Source: Comamonadaceae bacterium ALPHA2B (lineage in GTDB: Bacteria > Pseudomonadota > Gammaproteobacteria > Burkholderiales > Burkholderiaceae_C). Taken from it: a DNA stretch of 64,000 bases. This document shows, piece after piece, positions 48,832 through 57,824 of the stretch. Each line of letters starts with the position of its first letter. The stretch's first letter is position 1. The stretch spans positions 40,246 to 104,245 of the forward strand of contig SCOE01000020.1 in assembly GCA_005503065.1 (NCBI GenBank). Direction: 5' to 3'. The position numbers and the translations under genes were made by a program. Under the pieces are notes generated by a model. That model had not been told where the DNA came from. It did no database searches and saw nothing but the letters and a program-made list of their open reading frames with translations.

Positions 48832-51180
48832 ATGACGGTGCCCTGCCTCCGCTCGATCCCATGGCGTGCCGCGCTGGCGGCGCTGCTTCTCGGCCAGGCC
48901 GCGGCCGGCGCCTGGGCGGTCGACAGCTTCGAGCAGGTGCGCGGCGAGTTCCGGCCCTCCGACATGCGCGTGCTCGACCGCAACGGCGAGCTGCTTCAGC
49001 GCGTGCGCACCGACGCCACGGTGCGGCGCGGCCAGTGGACGGCGCTGGCCGACGTGTCGCCCGCGCTGCGCACGGCGCTGGTGCTCAGCGAGGACCGGCG
49101 CTTCTACGAGCACAGCGGCGTGGACTGGCGCGCCGTCTCGGCGGCCGCCTGGGCCAACCTGTGGAACACGAAGACGCGCGGCGCGTCGACCATCACCATG
49201 CAGCTGGCCGGCCTGCTGGACGACGACCTGCGCCGCGCCAGCGGCGGGCGAAGCGTCGGCCAGAAGATCGGGCAGGCCGTCACCGCGACGCAGCTCGAAC
49301 GCCAGTGGCGCAAGGACCAGGTGCTGGAGGCGTACCTCAACCTCGTGCCCTTCCGCGGCGAGCTGGTGGGCATCGACGCGTTGTCGCGCACGCTGTTCGA
49401 CAAGGCGCCGCACGGGCTCGATGCACGCGAGGCCGCCGTGGCCGCAGCGCTGGTGCGCGCGCCCAATGCCAAGCCGGCACTCGTCGCGCAGCGGGCCTGC
49501 GAGGTGATGAAGGGCATGGCGGGGCCGGAGAAAGGGCCCGAGCGCAGCGCCGGGCCGCCCGAAGCCGGCGAACGCCCCCTCGGGGGGCAGCGAGGACACG
49601 AAGTGCCGAGCGTGGGGGCCGCATCTTGTGCAGCGCTCGACATGTTCACCACGGCCGTGGTGCAGCGCCGCGCCTTCGAGGCCAGCGAGGGCGTCGCGCC
49701 GCACTTCGCGCGCCAGGCCCTGCGCGCCGCGCGTGAAGCGGACGGCAACGCGCCAGCGCCCATGGAACTGCGCACCACCCTGCGCGCGCCGCTGCAACGC
49801 TTCGCGCTGCAGAGCCTGCAACGCCACCTGCGCGAACTGCGCGGCCGCAACGTGGAAGACGGCGCGCTGGTCGTACTCGACAACGCCAGCGGCGAGGTGC
49901 TGGCCTGGGTCGGCTCTTCGGGCCAGCTCAGCCGCGCGGCCGAGGTCGATGCCGTGCTCGCACCGCGCCAGCCCGGCTCCACGCTCAAGCCGCTGCTCTA
50001 TGCGCAGGCGATCGCGGAGCGCCGGCTCACCGCCGCCTCGCTGCTGGAGGACTCGTCGGCGCAGATCGCCACCTCGGGCGGGCTGTACATCCCGCAGAAC
50101 TACGACCGGCACTTCAAGGGGCCGGTGTCGGTGCGCACCGCACTGGCGGCGTCGCTCAACGTGCCTGCCGTGCGCACGCTGGTCATGGTGTCGCCCGACG
50201 CCTTTGCGCGCCAGTTGCAGCGTGCCGGCATCACGCTGGCGCAGAGCGGCGACTACTACGGCTACAGCCTCGCGCTGGGCAGCGCCGAACTCACGCTGCT
50301 TCAGCTGGCCAACGCCTTCCGGACGCTGGCCAACGGCGGACGTGCGAGCAGCACGCGCGTGCTGCTGACGCCGCGGCGCGAGCCCGTCGCCTTCACGCCC
50401 GCGCTCGATCCGCGCGCGGCCTTCATCGTCGGCGACATCCTGTCCGACGCCAATGCGCGCACGCGCACCTTCGGCGTGGACAGCGTGCTGGGCACGCGCT
50501 TCTGGACGGCAGTGAAGACCGGCACCAGCAAGGACATGCGTGACAACTGGGCGGTGGGCTGGTCCGAGCGCTACACCGTCGGCGTGTGGATCGGCAACGC
50601 CAGCGGCGCGCCGATGTGGGACGTGAGCGGCACCACCGGCGCCGCGCCGCTGTGGGCCGAGACCATGCGCTTCCTGCACCAGCGCGAGCCCAGCCGTGCG
50701 CCCGCGCCGCCGCCCGGCCTGGTGCAGGCGCAGGTGCGCTTCGGCCCCAACCCGACCGAAAGGAACGGCGAACCCATCGAGGCGGCCCGCAGCGAGTGGT
50801 TCATCGCCGGCACCGAGCAGCCGCTGTTTGCTATTGAAACGATAGCTGCCGGCGCCCGCCCCGCGGGCGCTGCAGGCACTTTTGATTCGAAAGACGGCAA
50901 CCCGGCGCGCATCACCGCGCCGACGCAGGGCACGATCCTCGCGCTCGACCCCGACATCCCGCCGCGAAACCAGCGTGTGAGCTTCGAGTCCGACAGCGCC
51001 GGCCGCGACGTGCAGTGGCGCATCGACGGCAAGCCTTTCGCGCGCGGCCCCTCGGCGCAATGGCTGCCCTGGCCCGGCCGCCACACGGTCGAGCTGGCCG
51101 ACGCGCAGGGCCAGGTGCTCGACGCCATCCAGCTCGAGGTCCGCGGCGCCGGCGTGGCCGCCCCGGCGCGCAGACGCTGA
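48832..51180 (+). CDS. pbpC: Penicillin-binding protein 1C with two repeat-derived insertions
   Basis: This 782-residue inner-membrane enzyme builds peptidoglycan glycan chains. It has an N-terminal helix, a transglycosylase domain (LSEDRRFYEHSGVDW with catalytic Glu, TRGASTITMQLAGL), a transpeptidase-like domain with Ser383-xx-Lys386 (QPGSTLKP), SLN (AASLNVP) and KTGTS at about 562, and a C-terminal BiPBP_C domain. About residues 228-262 derive from a C- and G-rich element (PEKGPERSAGPPEAGERPL) and about 665-687 from a dispersed repeat. Both stay in frame. It is the usual partner of alpha-2-macroglobulin genes. Confidence 0.93.
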   Translation: MTVPCLRSIPWRAALAALLLGQAAAGAWAVDSFEQVRGEFRPSDMRVLDRNGELLQRVRTDATVRRGQWTALADVSPALRTALVLSEDRRFYEHSGVDWRAVSAAAWANLWNTKTRGASTITMQLAGLLDDDLRRASGGRSVGQKIGQAVTATQLERQWRKDQVLEAYLNLVPFRGELVGIDALSRTLFDKAPHGLDAREAAVAAALVRAPNAKPALVAQRACEVMKGMAGPEKGPERSAGPPEAGERPLGGQRGHEVPSVGAASCAALDMFTTAVVQRRAFEASEGVAPHFARQALRAAREADGNAPAPMELRTTLRAPLQRFALQSLQRHLRELRGRNVEDGALVVLDNASGEVLAWVGSSGQLSRAAEVDAVLAPRQPGSTLKPLLYAQAIAERRLTAASLLEDSSAQIATSGGLYIPQNYDRHFKGPVSVRTALAASLNVPAVRTLVMVSPDAFARQLQRAGITLAQSGDYYGYSLALGSAELTLLQLANAFRTLANGGRASSTRVLLTPRREPVAFTPALDPRAAFIVGDILSDANARTRTFGVDSVLGTRFWTAVKTGTSKDMRDNWAVGWSERYTVGVWIGNASGAPMWDVSGTTGAAPLWAETMRFLHQREPSRAPAPPPGLVQAQVRFGPNPTERNGEPIEAARSEWFIAGTEQPLFAIETIAAGARPAGAAGTFDSKDGNPARITAPTQGTILALDPDIPPRNQRVSFESDSAGRDVQWRIDGKPFARGPSAQWLPWPGRHTVELADAQGQVLDAIQLEVRGAGVAAPARRR
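49515..49630 (+). repeat. C/G-rich repeat element inside pbpC
   Basis: The stretch contains GCCCCCTCGGGGGGC at about 49573-49587 followed by a GCAGCGAGGACACGAAG tract and GCGTGGGGGC. I recognise this style as an intergenic element seen in Comamonadaceae. It has no place in the usual transglycosylase domain, and the encoded peptide is low-complexity. The exact borders are uncertain. Confidence 0.6.
50828..50890 (+). repeat. Dispersed repeat copy inside pbpC
   Basis: A full copy: GCTATTGAAACGATAGC head, GGCGCCCGC and GCGGGCGC arms, TGCAGGCAC and a TTTTGATTCGAA tail. It is the best-preserved member and encodes AIETIAAGARPAGAAGTF in frame within the C-terminal half of pbpC. Confidence 0.82.
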
Positions 51181-51183
51181 TGC

Positions 51184-51945
51184 TCATTTGCCGCCGGTCA
51201 CGTCGAGGAAGGTCCCGGTGACGAAGGAGGCCTCGGCGCCGGCCAGCCACAGGATGGCGCGGGCGACCTCCTCCGGCTGTCCGCCCCGGCCCATCGGGAT
51301 CGAATCCTTGACCCGGTCCACGCGCCCCGGCTCGCCGCCGCTGGCATGCATCTCGGTGTAGATGTGGCCGGGGCGGATGCCGTTGACGCGGATGCCCTCG
51401 CGTGCCACCTCCTTGGCCAGCCCGGTGGTGAAGGTCTCGAGCGCGCCCTTGGACGCCGCATAGTCGACGTATTCGTTCGGGCTGCCGAGCCGCGCCGAGG
51501 CCGAGGACACGTTGATCACCACGCCGCCCCGTCCGCCGTGGCGCTGCGACATGCGCCCGACCGCCTGCTGCGCACACAGCATGGGGCCGATCGCGTTCAC
51601 CGCGAAGATGCGCTGCATGCGCTCGAAGCCGAGGCCCTCCAGCCGCGACTGGCGCCCGATGATGGCGGCGTTGTTCACCAGCACGTCGATGCGGCCGAAG
51701 CGGCGGTCGATGGCCTCGAACAGCTGCGCCACCTGCTGGGGGTCGGCACTGTCCGCGCACACGGCCAGGGCCTGGCGTCCGAGCGCCCGCACGTCGGCCG
51801 CCACCGCCTCGGCCGCGGCTTCGTTGGCGACGAAGCTGATCGCCACGTCGTAGCCGCGCTCGGCCGCCAGCCGCGCGGTGGCCGCGCCGACACCGCGGCT
51901 GCCGCCGGTGACAAGGATGAGTGGGGCTTGCGAGGGGGTGTCCAT
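51184..51945 (-). CDS. Short-chain dehydrogenase/reductase
   Basis: This 253-residue NAD(P)-dependent oxidoreductase has ILVTGGSRGVGAATARL, VLVNNAAIIG, the catalytic serine in INVSSASARLG, the active site YAASKG and a C-terminal GTFLDVTGGK. Its substrate is unknown. It converges with pbpC and lies downstream of the MFS gene on the same strand with 49 bases between, so both are probably transcribed together. Confidence 0.9.
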   Translation of the reverse strand: MDTPSQAPLILVTGGSRGVGAATARLAAERGYDVAISFVANEAAAEAVAADVRALGRQALAVCADSADPQQVAQLFEAIDRRFGRIDVLVNNAAIIGRQSRLEGLGFERMQRIFAVNAIGPMLCAQQAVGRMSQRHGGRGGVVINVSSASARLGSPNEYVDYAASKGALETFTTGLAKEVAREGIRVNGIRPGHIYTEMHASGGEPGRVDRVKDSIPMGRGGQPEEVARAILWLAGAEASFVTGTFLDVTGGK

Positions 51946-51994
51946 GCGGTCGAGCTTTCGGAGATGAGGAGCCAGGGAAAGCGGGCGGCCACGC

Positions 51995-53203
51995 TCAGGC
52001 GCCTGCGGCCGGCTTCAGACGCGGGCGCAGCGCCAGGGCCAATGGGAGGATCGCCAGCGCCGTCAACACGGTGGCGCAGGTCGCCAGCTGGATGCCGACC
52101 CGGTCGCCGAGCAGGCCGTAGAGCACCGGCGACAGCGCGCCGGACGCGATCACGCCGGTGTAGAAGATGGCGAACGCGCGCTCGGTGCTGCCGCGCGGCG
52201 CCAGCTCCGGCACCGTGCCGTAGAGCACGGAAGACGTGCCGTTGAGCATCGCCCCCAGCAGGGGCAGCAGCACCCACGCGAGCCCGAGCGGGCACAGCAG
52301 CAGCGCGACGATGCCGAGCGCCGAGCCGCCCTCGGTCGCCAGCACGGTGCCGGTCACGCCCAGGCGCGCGCCGAGCCAGCCGCAGAGGAACTTGCCCGCC
52401 GCCCCGCCGAGGAACACCAGGGCCAGCGCCACGCCCAGCAGCGGCGCGGGAATGCCCTTGGCCTTGAGCAGGAAGGGCAGGAAGGTGAGCAGCCCCATGC
52501 GCACGGCGGTGTCGAGCACGCCGATCACCAGCAGCAACCGGAAGCCGGTGGGCGATGCCGGCGCTGCCGCAGCGGCGTCGCCATGCGATGCCTGGCCGCC
52601 GACGGCCACCTTGGGGAGGAAAAGTGCAAGGCCCACGGCCACCGCCACACCCAGGGCCGACATCGCCCAGAGCGCGTGGCGCCACGGTGCGACGCTGATC
52701 AGCAGCGCCAGTGCGGCCGGCAGCGCGGCCTTGCCCAGGTCACCCGCGAAGTTGTACACGCCCAGCGGGCCGCGCGCGTCCCGCCCGTAGGCGCGCGCCA
52801 CCGCGCCCGACGCGAGCGGGTGCTGCGTGCTGGAGCCGCTGCCCGCCAGCGCCAGGGCCAGCCCGAGGCCGGCCAGGCTGCCCGTCATGCCGGCCGCCGC
52901 GTAACCCAGGGCCGCGAGCAGCGTGCCCAGCGCCAGCGTGGCGCGGCTGCCGATGCGCTGCGCCACCCAGCCGGCCGGCAGCTGCAGCGCCGCCATGGTG
53001 CCGCCATACAGCCCGCGCAGCACGGCCAGCGCGCCGTAGCCCAGGCCGAACTCCGCCTGCCACACCGGCAGCAGCACGTAGATCATGTCGGTGTAGCCGT
53101 CGTGCAGCGCATGCGCGACGCACGAGAGCCACAGGACCCGGTTGCGCGGTGGCGCGGCACCCGCCCGCGAAGGCGTCGTGACGGCGAGTGGGGCTGAAGA
53201 CAT
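51995..53203 (-). CDS. Major facilitator superfamily transporter
   Basis: This 402-residue inner-membrane transporter has about twelve helices. The first segment is WLSCVAHALHDGYTDMIYVLLPVWQAEFGLGYGALAV-like and the repeat loops contain QRIGSRATLALG and ARLGVTGTVLATEGG. The opening resembles the fosmidomycin-resistance (Fsr) branch of efflux proteins. It is divergent from the LysR gene at 53258 with 54 bases between starts. The substrate is unknown. Confidence 0.88.
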   Translation of the reverse strand: MSSAPLAVTTPSRAGAAPPRNRVLWLSCVAHALHDGYTDMIYVLLPVWQAEFGLGYGALAVLRGLYGGTMAALQLPAGWVAQRIGSRATLALGTLLAALGYAAAGMTGSLAGLGLALALAGSGSSTQHPLASGAVARAYGRDARGPLGVYNFAGDLGKAALPAALALLISVAPWRHALWAMSALGVAVAVGLALFLPKVAVGGQASHGDAAAAAPASPTGFRLLLVIGVLDTAVRMGLLTFLPFLLKAKGIPAPLLGVALALVFLGGAAGKFLCGWLGARLGVTGTVLATEGGSALGIVALLLCPLGLAWVLLPLLGAMLNGTSSVLYGTVPELAPRGSTERAFAIFYTGVIASGALSPVLYGLLGDRVGIQLATCATVLTALAILPLALALRPRLKPAAGA

Positions 53204-53257
53204 GGCCCGATGCTAGGGCGCGGTCCTTCATCGCACCACGGACGTAATATCGCGCCA

Positions 53258-54229
53258 ATGGAGAGAAAAGGTCACGTCACCGACGACGCGGCGCAAGCGC
53301 CGGCCGGCCGCGGCCGCCTGCCGCCGCTCAACGCACTGCGCGCCTTCGAGGCGGTGGCGACACAGGGCAGCTTCGCGGCGGCGGCGGCGCGCCTCAACGT
53401 CACCCATTGGGCGGTGGGCAAGCAGATCCGCCTGCTCGAGGACTGGTTCGGCCTGCCGCTGTTCGAGCGGCGTGCGCGCGGCGTGCAGCTCACGGACGAG
53501 GGCGCCGCGCTGCTGGGCGACGTGGGCGGCGCCTTCGACCGGCTGGCCGCGGGCGCGGCGCGCTTGCGCAACGACGGCACCGCGCGCCGCGTGTCGGGCA
53601 CGGTGCGGGTGAACGCGCTGGCCAGCTTCGCGCTGTGCTGGCTGATCCCGCGGCTGGCGGACTTCCAGGCCCGCTATCCCCACATCGACGTGCGGCTGTC
53701 GACCACCTCGCGCAAGCTGCGCTACGTGGGTGAGGCCTTCGACGTCGGTGTGCGTTCGGGCCACGAGGACGCGGCCGGCGTCAGCTCCAGCGTGCTGCTG
53801 CCCGACCTGCGGCTGCCCGCCTGCAGCCCCGAGGTGCTGCTGCGCCATCCGATCCGCAGCACCGCCGACCTGCGCCACCACGTCCTGCTGCATTCCACGA
53901 GCACGCGCAGCGCCTGGTCCGACTGGCTGCACGCGGCCGGCGCCCCGCGACTGCAGGGCGCGCGGCACCTGCACTTCGACCATGTGTACCTGCAGCTGGG
54001 CGCCGCGGTGGCGGGCCTGGGCGTGGCGCTGGCCTCGCTGCCGCTGGTGGAGCGCGAGATCGCCGCGGGCCGGCTCGTCTGCCCGCTGCCCGAGCCGGCC
54101 TGGCGCGGCCCCGACTACACGCTGGTGGTGAACACCGAGCGCGCCGACGACGAGGCGGTCAGCGCGTTTCGCCACTGGCTGCTGGAGGCGGCCGCCGAGT
54201 CGCAGGCCAGCGCACCCGCGACGGCCTGA
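53258..54229 (+). CDS. LysR-type regulator (GcvA-like)
   Basis: This 323-residue regulator has an N-terminal HTH (LNALRAFEAVATQGSFAAAAARLNVTHWAVGKQIRLLEDWFGLPLFERRARGVQL) and a binding domain of the GcvA type (VNALASFALCWLIPRLADFQARYPHIDVRLSTT). It is divergent from the MFS-SDR pair and is their likely controller. The start ATG at 53258 was taken because earlier in-frame codons would overlap the divergent promoter. Confidence 0.9.
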   Translation: MERKGHVTDDAAQAPAGRGRLPPLNALRAFEAVATQGSFAAAAARLNVTHWAVGKQIRLLEDWFGLPLFERRARGVQLTDEGAALLGDVGGAFDRLAAGAARLRNDGTARRVSGTVRVNALASFALCWLIPRLADFQARYPHIDVRLSTTSRKLRYVGEAFDVGVRSGHEDAAGVSSSVLLPDLRLPACSPEVLLRHPIRSTADLRHHVLLHSTSTRSAWSDWLHAAGAPRLQGARHLHFDHVYLQLGAAVAGLGVALASLPLVEREIAAGRLVCPLPEPAWRGPDYTLVVNTERADDEAVSAFRHWLLEAAAESQASAPATA

Positions 54230-54245
54230 GACGGCCAACGCCCAC

Positions 54246-55559
54246 TCAAGCCGGCGATGCGACGTCCGGTGCCGGCAGATGGATCATCCCCGTGTGGAAG
54301 TCGTACTCGAACACCTCGCCATAGCGGCCCCACTCGATCGCCCGGTGCAGCACCCGCTCCGCTTCGGCCTCGTCGAGGCTGTCGCGCAGCAGCGCGAGGA
54401 AGTGCGCGTCGGCCAGCTGGCCGGCCGGGTCCTGCTCCAGGCTGTGGCGGATGTGCGCCGCCAGCGGCACGCGCTCCAGCAGCTGCTGGCCGAAGATGCG
54501 CTGGCGCCCGCCGTGGGCGCTGTCGACGTAGTGCCGGCCCAGCGGCGTGAGCAGCAGGTCGCCCTCGTCCAGCCGGGCCAGGCCCAGCAGCGACAGCGCG
54601 CGCGTGAGCGGCAGCAGGTCGTGGTCGGTCAGCTCCGACTCGTCGGCCAGGCGCGGCAGGTCGGCGCGCCCGGCGAAGTCGTCCTGCGCCAGCAGTTCGA
54701 GCAGGCCTTCCATGCGGGTGACGTCGGCCTCGGGCAGGCGCTCGGCCAGCACGGCGCGCTTGGCGCCGTGGGCCGCATGGCCGGCGGCGCCGGCGGTCAT
54801 CAGCGCATAGACCTGGTCGACCAGCAGGCGCACCTCGATCGAGTCGCCATCGCGCGGGCGCGGCAGCGTGATCGGCAGCTCGGCGCGCACGCAGCCCGGG
54901 TCGGCCGCGAAGACCAGCACGCGGTCGGCCATGAGCACGGCCTCCTCGATGTTGTGCGAGACGATGAGCATGGCCTGCGTGGGCATGCTGCCCCCTTCCC
55001 ACAGCTGCAGGATGTCGTCGCGCAGGCGTTCGCCCGTGAGCACGTCGAGCGCCGAGAAGGCCTCGTCCATGAGCAGCACATCGGGCTCGACCACCAGCGC
55101 GCGCGCGATGCCCACGCGCTGGCGCATGCCGCCCGACAGTTCGCGCGGCAAGGCGCCCTCGAAGCCCGCCAGGCCGATCAGCGCGATGGCCTGCGCGGCA
55201 CGCCGCGCCCGCTCGGCCGCATTGACGCCGCGCGCCTCCAGGCCCAGTTCCACGTTCTGCTGCACGGTGAGCCAGGGAAAGAGCGCGAAGGACTGGAACA
55301 CCATCGCGATGCCGCGCGCCGGCCCGTGCAGGGGCTGCCCGCGGTAGCGCACCTCGCCGCCGTCGGCCGCGATCAGGCCCGCGATGATGCGCAGCAGCGT
55401 CGACTTGCCCGAGCCGGACGGCCCCAGCAGCGCCACGATCTCGCCAGGCGCCAGGTGCAGGTCCACGTCCTGCAGCACCGGGCGCGCGTGGCCGTCGGCC
55501 GCGCGAAAGCCCTTGCCCACTCGGTGCAGGTCGATGATGGGTTCTTGCGCTTCTTTCAT
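54246..55559 (-). CDS. ABC transporter ATPase with C-terminal AAA-associated domain
   Basis: This 437-residue cytoplasmic ATPase powers the fused permease encoded upstream. The first 260 residues are the nucleotide-binding domain: Walker A GPSGSGKST, Q-loop VFQSFALFPWLT, signature LSGGMRQRVG, Walker B VLLMDEAFSALD and the switch histidine in IVSHNIEEA. A C-terminal domain of about 140 residues (LEDLLELLAQDDFAGRADLPRLADE-like, GQQLLERVPLAAHI) matches the AAA-associated type. It is related to the nitrate/sulfonate importers. No binding protein gene is adjacent. Confidence 0.9.
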   Translation of the reverse strand: MKEAQEPIIDLHRVGKGFRAADGHARPVLQDVDLHLAPGEIVALLGPSGSGKSTLLRIIAGLIAADGGEVRYRGQPLHGPARGIAMVFQSFALFPWLTVQQNVELGLEARGVNAAERARRAAQAIALIGLAGFEGALPRELSGGMRQRVGIARALVVEPDVLLMDEAFSALDVLTGERLRDDILQLWEGGSMPTQAMLIVSHNIEEAVLMADRVLVFAADPGCVRAELPITLPRPRDGDSIEVRLLVDQVYALMTAGAAGHAAHGAKRAVLAERLPEADVTRMEGLLELLAQDDFAGRADLPRLADESELTDHDLLPLTRALSLLGLARLDEGDLLLTPLGRHYVDSAHGGRQRIFGQQLLERVPLAAHIRHSLEQDPAGQLADAHFLALLRDSLDEAEAERVLHRAIEWGRYGEVFEYDFHTGMIHLPAPDVASPA

Positions 55560-55586
55560 GTGCTTGCGGGTCGGGAATTCAAGTTC

Positions 55587-55707
55587 GGGCAGCCGAACGC
55601 AGAGGGCGCAGAAATTTCGCAGAGGGCGCAGAAGGAATCCAGAAATTTTCTGTCTTTCTTCTGCGCCCTCTGCGCGCCCTTCGCGGCCTCTGCGTTCGGC
55701 TGTCCGT
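55587..55707. repeat. Long hairpin of CGCAGAGG units, copy 2
   Basis: Left arm GGGCAGCCGAACGCAGAGGG with two CGCAGAGGGCGCAGAA units, a loop of about 20 bases, and a right arm ending GCCTCTGCGTTCGGCTGTCCG. It has the same design as the copy at 18831. It separates the permease gene from the ATPase gene in what should be one transcription unit, so it may lower or protect the downstream message. Confidence 0.85.
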
Positions 55708-55720
55708 ATTCCATCGTGTC

Positions 55721-57451
55721 CTAGAAATGCATGCGGTCCTCGGCGAGGCGATACAGCCTTCGCCAGACGAAATGGTTGAGCCCCATGACGAACACGCACA
55801 TCACGCCGATGCCCAGCGCGATGCGTGGGAAGTCGCCGACGGCCGTCATGTGGGCGATGTAGCTGCCGAGGCCGTTGGCCTGCAGCGTGGTGTCGCCCCA
55901 GCTCACGTACTCGGCCACGATGCTGGCGTTCCAGGAGCCGCCGCTGGCGGTGATGGCGCCGGTGACGAAGCTGGGGAACACCGCGGGCAGCAGGTAGCGC
56001 TTCCAGCGCAGCCAGCCCGTCAGGCCCAGGTTGCTCGCCGCATGCCGCAGCTCGGTCGGCACGCTGGAGGCGCCGGCGATCACGTTGAAGAGCAAATACC
56101 ACTGCGTGCCCAGCACCATCAGCGGCGACAGCCACACGTCGGGATTGAGGTGCCAGTGCACGATGAAGAGCACCGCCACCGGGAACATCAGGTTGGCCGG
56201 AAAGGCGGCCAGGAACTGGGCCACGGCCTGCAGCCGGTCCGACCAGCGCGGGTTCATGCCCACCCACACGCCCACCGGCACCCACACCAGCGCGGCAATC
56301 GCGATGAGCACCAGCACGCGCACCAGCGTGTACAGGCCCAGCACGAAGACATGGCCCACCTCGTGCCAGCCCACCTCGCCGTGGATGAAGCGCAGCAGCC
56401 ACAGCACCGCCAGCAGCACGGCGCCCGAGAGCAGCGCATCGCCGATGCGCGCGATGCGCGGGTCGGCCGGCCGCGGTCGCGCACGCACGGAGGTGCCGTC
56501 GAAGCGGCGCGGGAACCAGGCCAGGCTGCGCGCCGCGCCGCGCGCCAGCGCGCCGCCGGCCGCGCGCACGGCCCGGGTGCGACGCAACCAGGTCAGCAGC
56601 CACGAGTGGCTGGCCTCGGCGCCGCCACCCTCCTCGAAGCGGAACTTGTCGGCCCAGGCCACCAGCGGGCGGAAGAAGAGCTGGTCGTACAGCAGGATGC
56701 CGATCAGCATCGCGAGGATCGCCCAGCCGATGGCCGCCAGGTCGCGCGCCTCGATGGCCATGGCGATGTACGAGCCCACCCCCGGCAGCTTGATGCTCTG
56801 GTTCGACACCGAGATGGCCTCGGAGGCGACGACGAAGAACCAGCCGCCCGACATCGACATCATCATGTTCCACAGCAGGCCCGGCATGGCGAAGGGCAGC
56901 TCCAGGCGCCAGAAGCGCTGCCAGCCCGAGAGCTGGAAAACGGCCGCCGCCTCGCCCAGTTCGGACGGCACGGTGCGCATCGACTGGTACAGGCTGAAGG
57001 CCATGTTCCAGGCCTGCGAGGTGAAGATGGCGAAGATGGCCGCGCATTCCACGCCCAGCAGGTTGCCGGGGAACAAGGCGATGAAGCCGGTCACCGTGAT
57101 CGACAGGAAGCCCAGCACCGGGATGGACTGCAGCACGTCCAGCAGCGGCACCAGCACCCGTTCAGCGATGCGGTACTTGGCGGCCAGCACCGCGAACACG
57201 CAGGCGAAGACCAGCGAGGCGCCCAGCGCCAGGAACATGCGCAGCGTGGTGCGCAGCAGGTAGTAGGGCAGCACCGTCGGGTCCAGGCTCAGCGGGATCG
57301 ACTCGCCCAGGGCATAGGGCCGCGCCATCTGCGAGGCCGCGAAGGCCAGCCCGAACAGGCCGGCCAGCAGCAGCGGCAGCAGTGCCCAGTCCCAGCGGTT
57401 GCCCAGCGTGCTGGCCACCGGGATCGGCAGCGTCAGGCGGCGGCGCGTCAT
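55721..57451 (-). CDS. Fused (double) ABC transporter permease
   Basis: This 576-residue inner-membrane protein contains two permease halves joined head to tail. Each ends in the conserved EAA-type loop ([58 protein letters not shown]). It corresponds to the duplicated anion-type permease family. A histidine- and arginine-rich middle links them. It lies upstream of the ATPase gene on the same strand, 161 bases away across a hairpin. The substrate is unknown and no binding protein is present. Confidence 0.9.
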   Translation of the reverse strand: MTRRRLTLPIPVASTLGNRWDWALLPLLLAGLFGLAFAASQMARPYALGESIPLSLDPTVLPYYLLRTTLRMFLALGASLVFACVFAVLAAKYRIAERVLVPLLDVLQSIPVLGFLSITVTGFIALFPGNLLGVECAAIFAIFTSQAWNMAFSLYQSMRTVPSELGEAAAVFQLSGWQRFWRLELPFAMPGLLWNMMMSMSGGWFFVVASEAISVSNQSIKLPGVGSYIAMAIEARDLAAIGWAILAMLIGILLYDQLFFRPLVAWADKFRFEEGGGAEASHSWLLTWLRRTRAVRAAGGALARGAARSLAWFPRRFDGTSVRARPRPADPRIARIGDALLSGAVLLAVLWLLRFIHGEVGWHEVGHVFVLGLYTLVRVLVLIAIAALVWVPVGVWVGMNPRWSDRLQAVAQFLAAFPANLMFPVAVLFIVHWHLNPDVWLSPLMVLGTQWYLLFNVIAGASSVPTELRHAASNLGLTGWLRWKRYLLPAVFPSFVTGAITASGGSWNASIVAEYVSWGDTTLQANGLGSYIAHMTAVGDFPRIALGIGVMCVFVMGLNHFVWRRLYRLAEDRMHF

Positions 57452-57528
57452 GGGCGGCCCCCGCGCACGCCGGCGTCGCCGCGCACGGACACGGACGGGC
57501 AGAGGAGAAGATGGAACAGGGCCTTCAT
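57448..57528 (-). CDS. Possible 26-residue leader peptide before the permease gene
   Basis: A short frame ([17 protein letters not shown] and so on) ends with a TGA overlapping the permease ATG (ATGA at 57448-57451). This overlap could couple translation. There is no strong ribosome site and no known peptide family, so chance is quite possible. Confidence 0.3.
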   Translation of the reverse strand: MKALFHLLLCPSVSVRGDAGVRGGRP

Positions 57529-57824
57529 GGGAATTGCCCCAGCAGAACGCGCGAGGCGGCCAGAGCGTTGGCCTGAAGGCCGCGCTGCCGGTCCGCAAGC
57601 GGCGGCAGCCGGCAGGAACGACGCGCACTCTAGCGGGCCTGTCTGACAGCAGCATGAATGCCGGGCAGGACGCGCCAGCCCGCCCTGCCCCCGTCCGCAA
57701 CGGCCGCAGGGTCTGGACACCGGCTGACAGCGCGCCGGCGCACCGCGCCGCAGAATGCAGCAAGCCGCCCCGGCGGCCTTCTTCCTTGACAAAAACTCCC
57801 AGATCCAAGGCGACCCCCTCCTCC
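57452..57824. other. Divergent gap between ABC permease and MFS genes
   Basis: These 373 bases should hold the promoters of the ABC unit and the MFS gene. Apart from the short leader frame at 57448-57528, nothing structured was recognised. The part just before the MFS gene is AT-richer (TTGACAAAAACTCCCAG near 57786), which could include a -35-like TTGACA. Confidence 0.4.
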
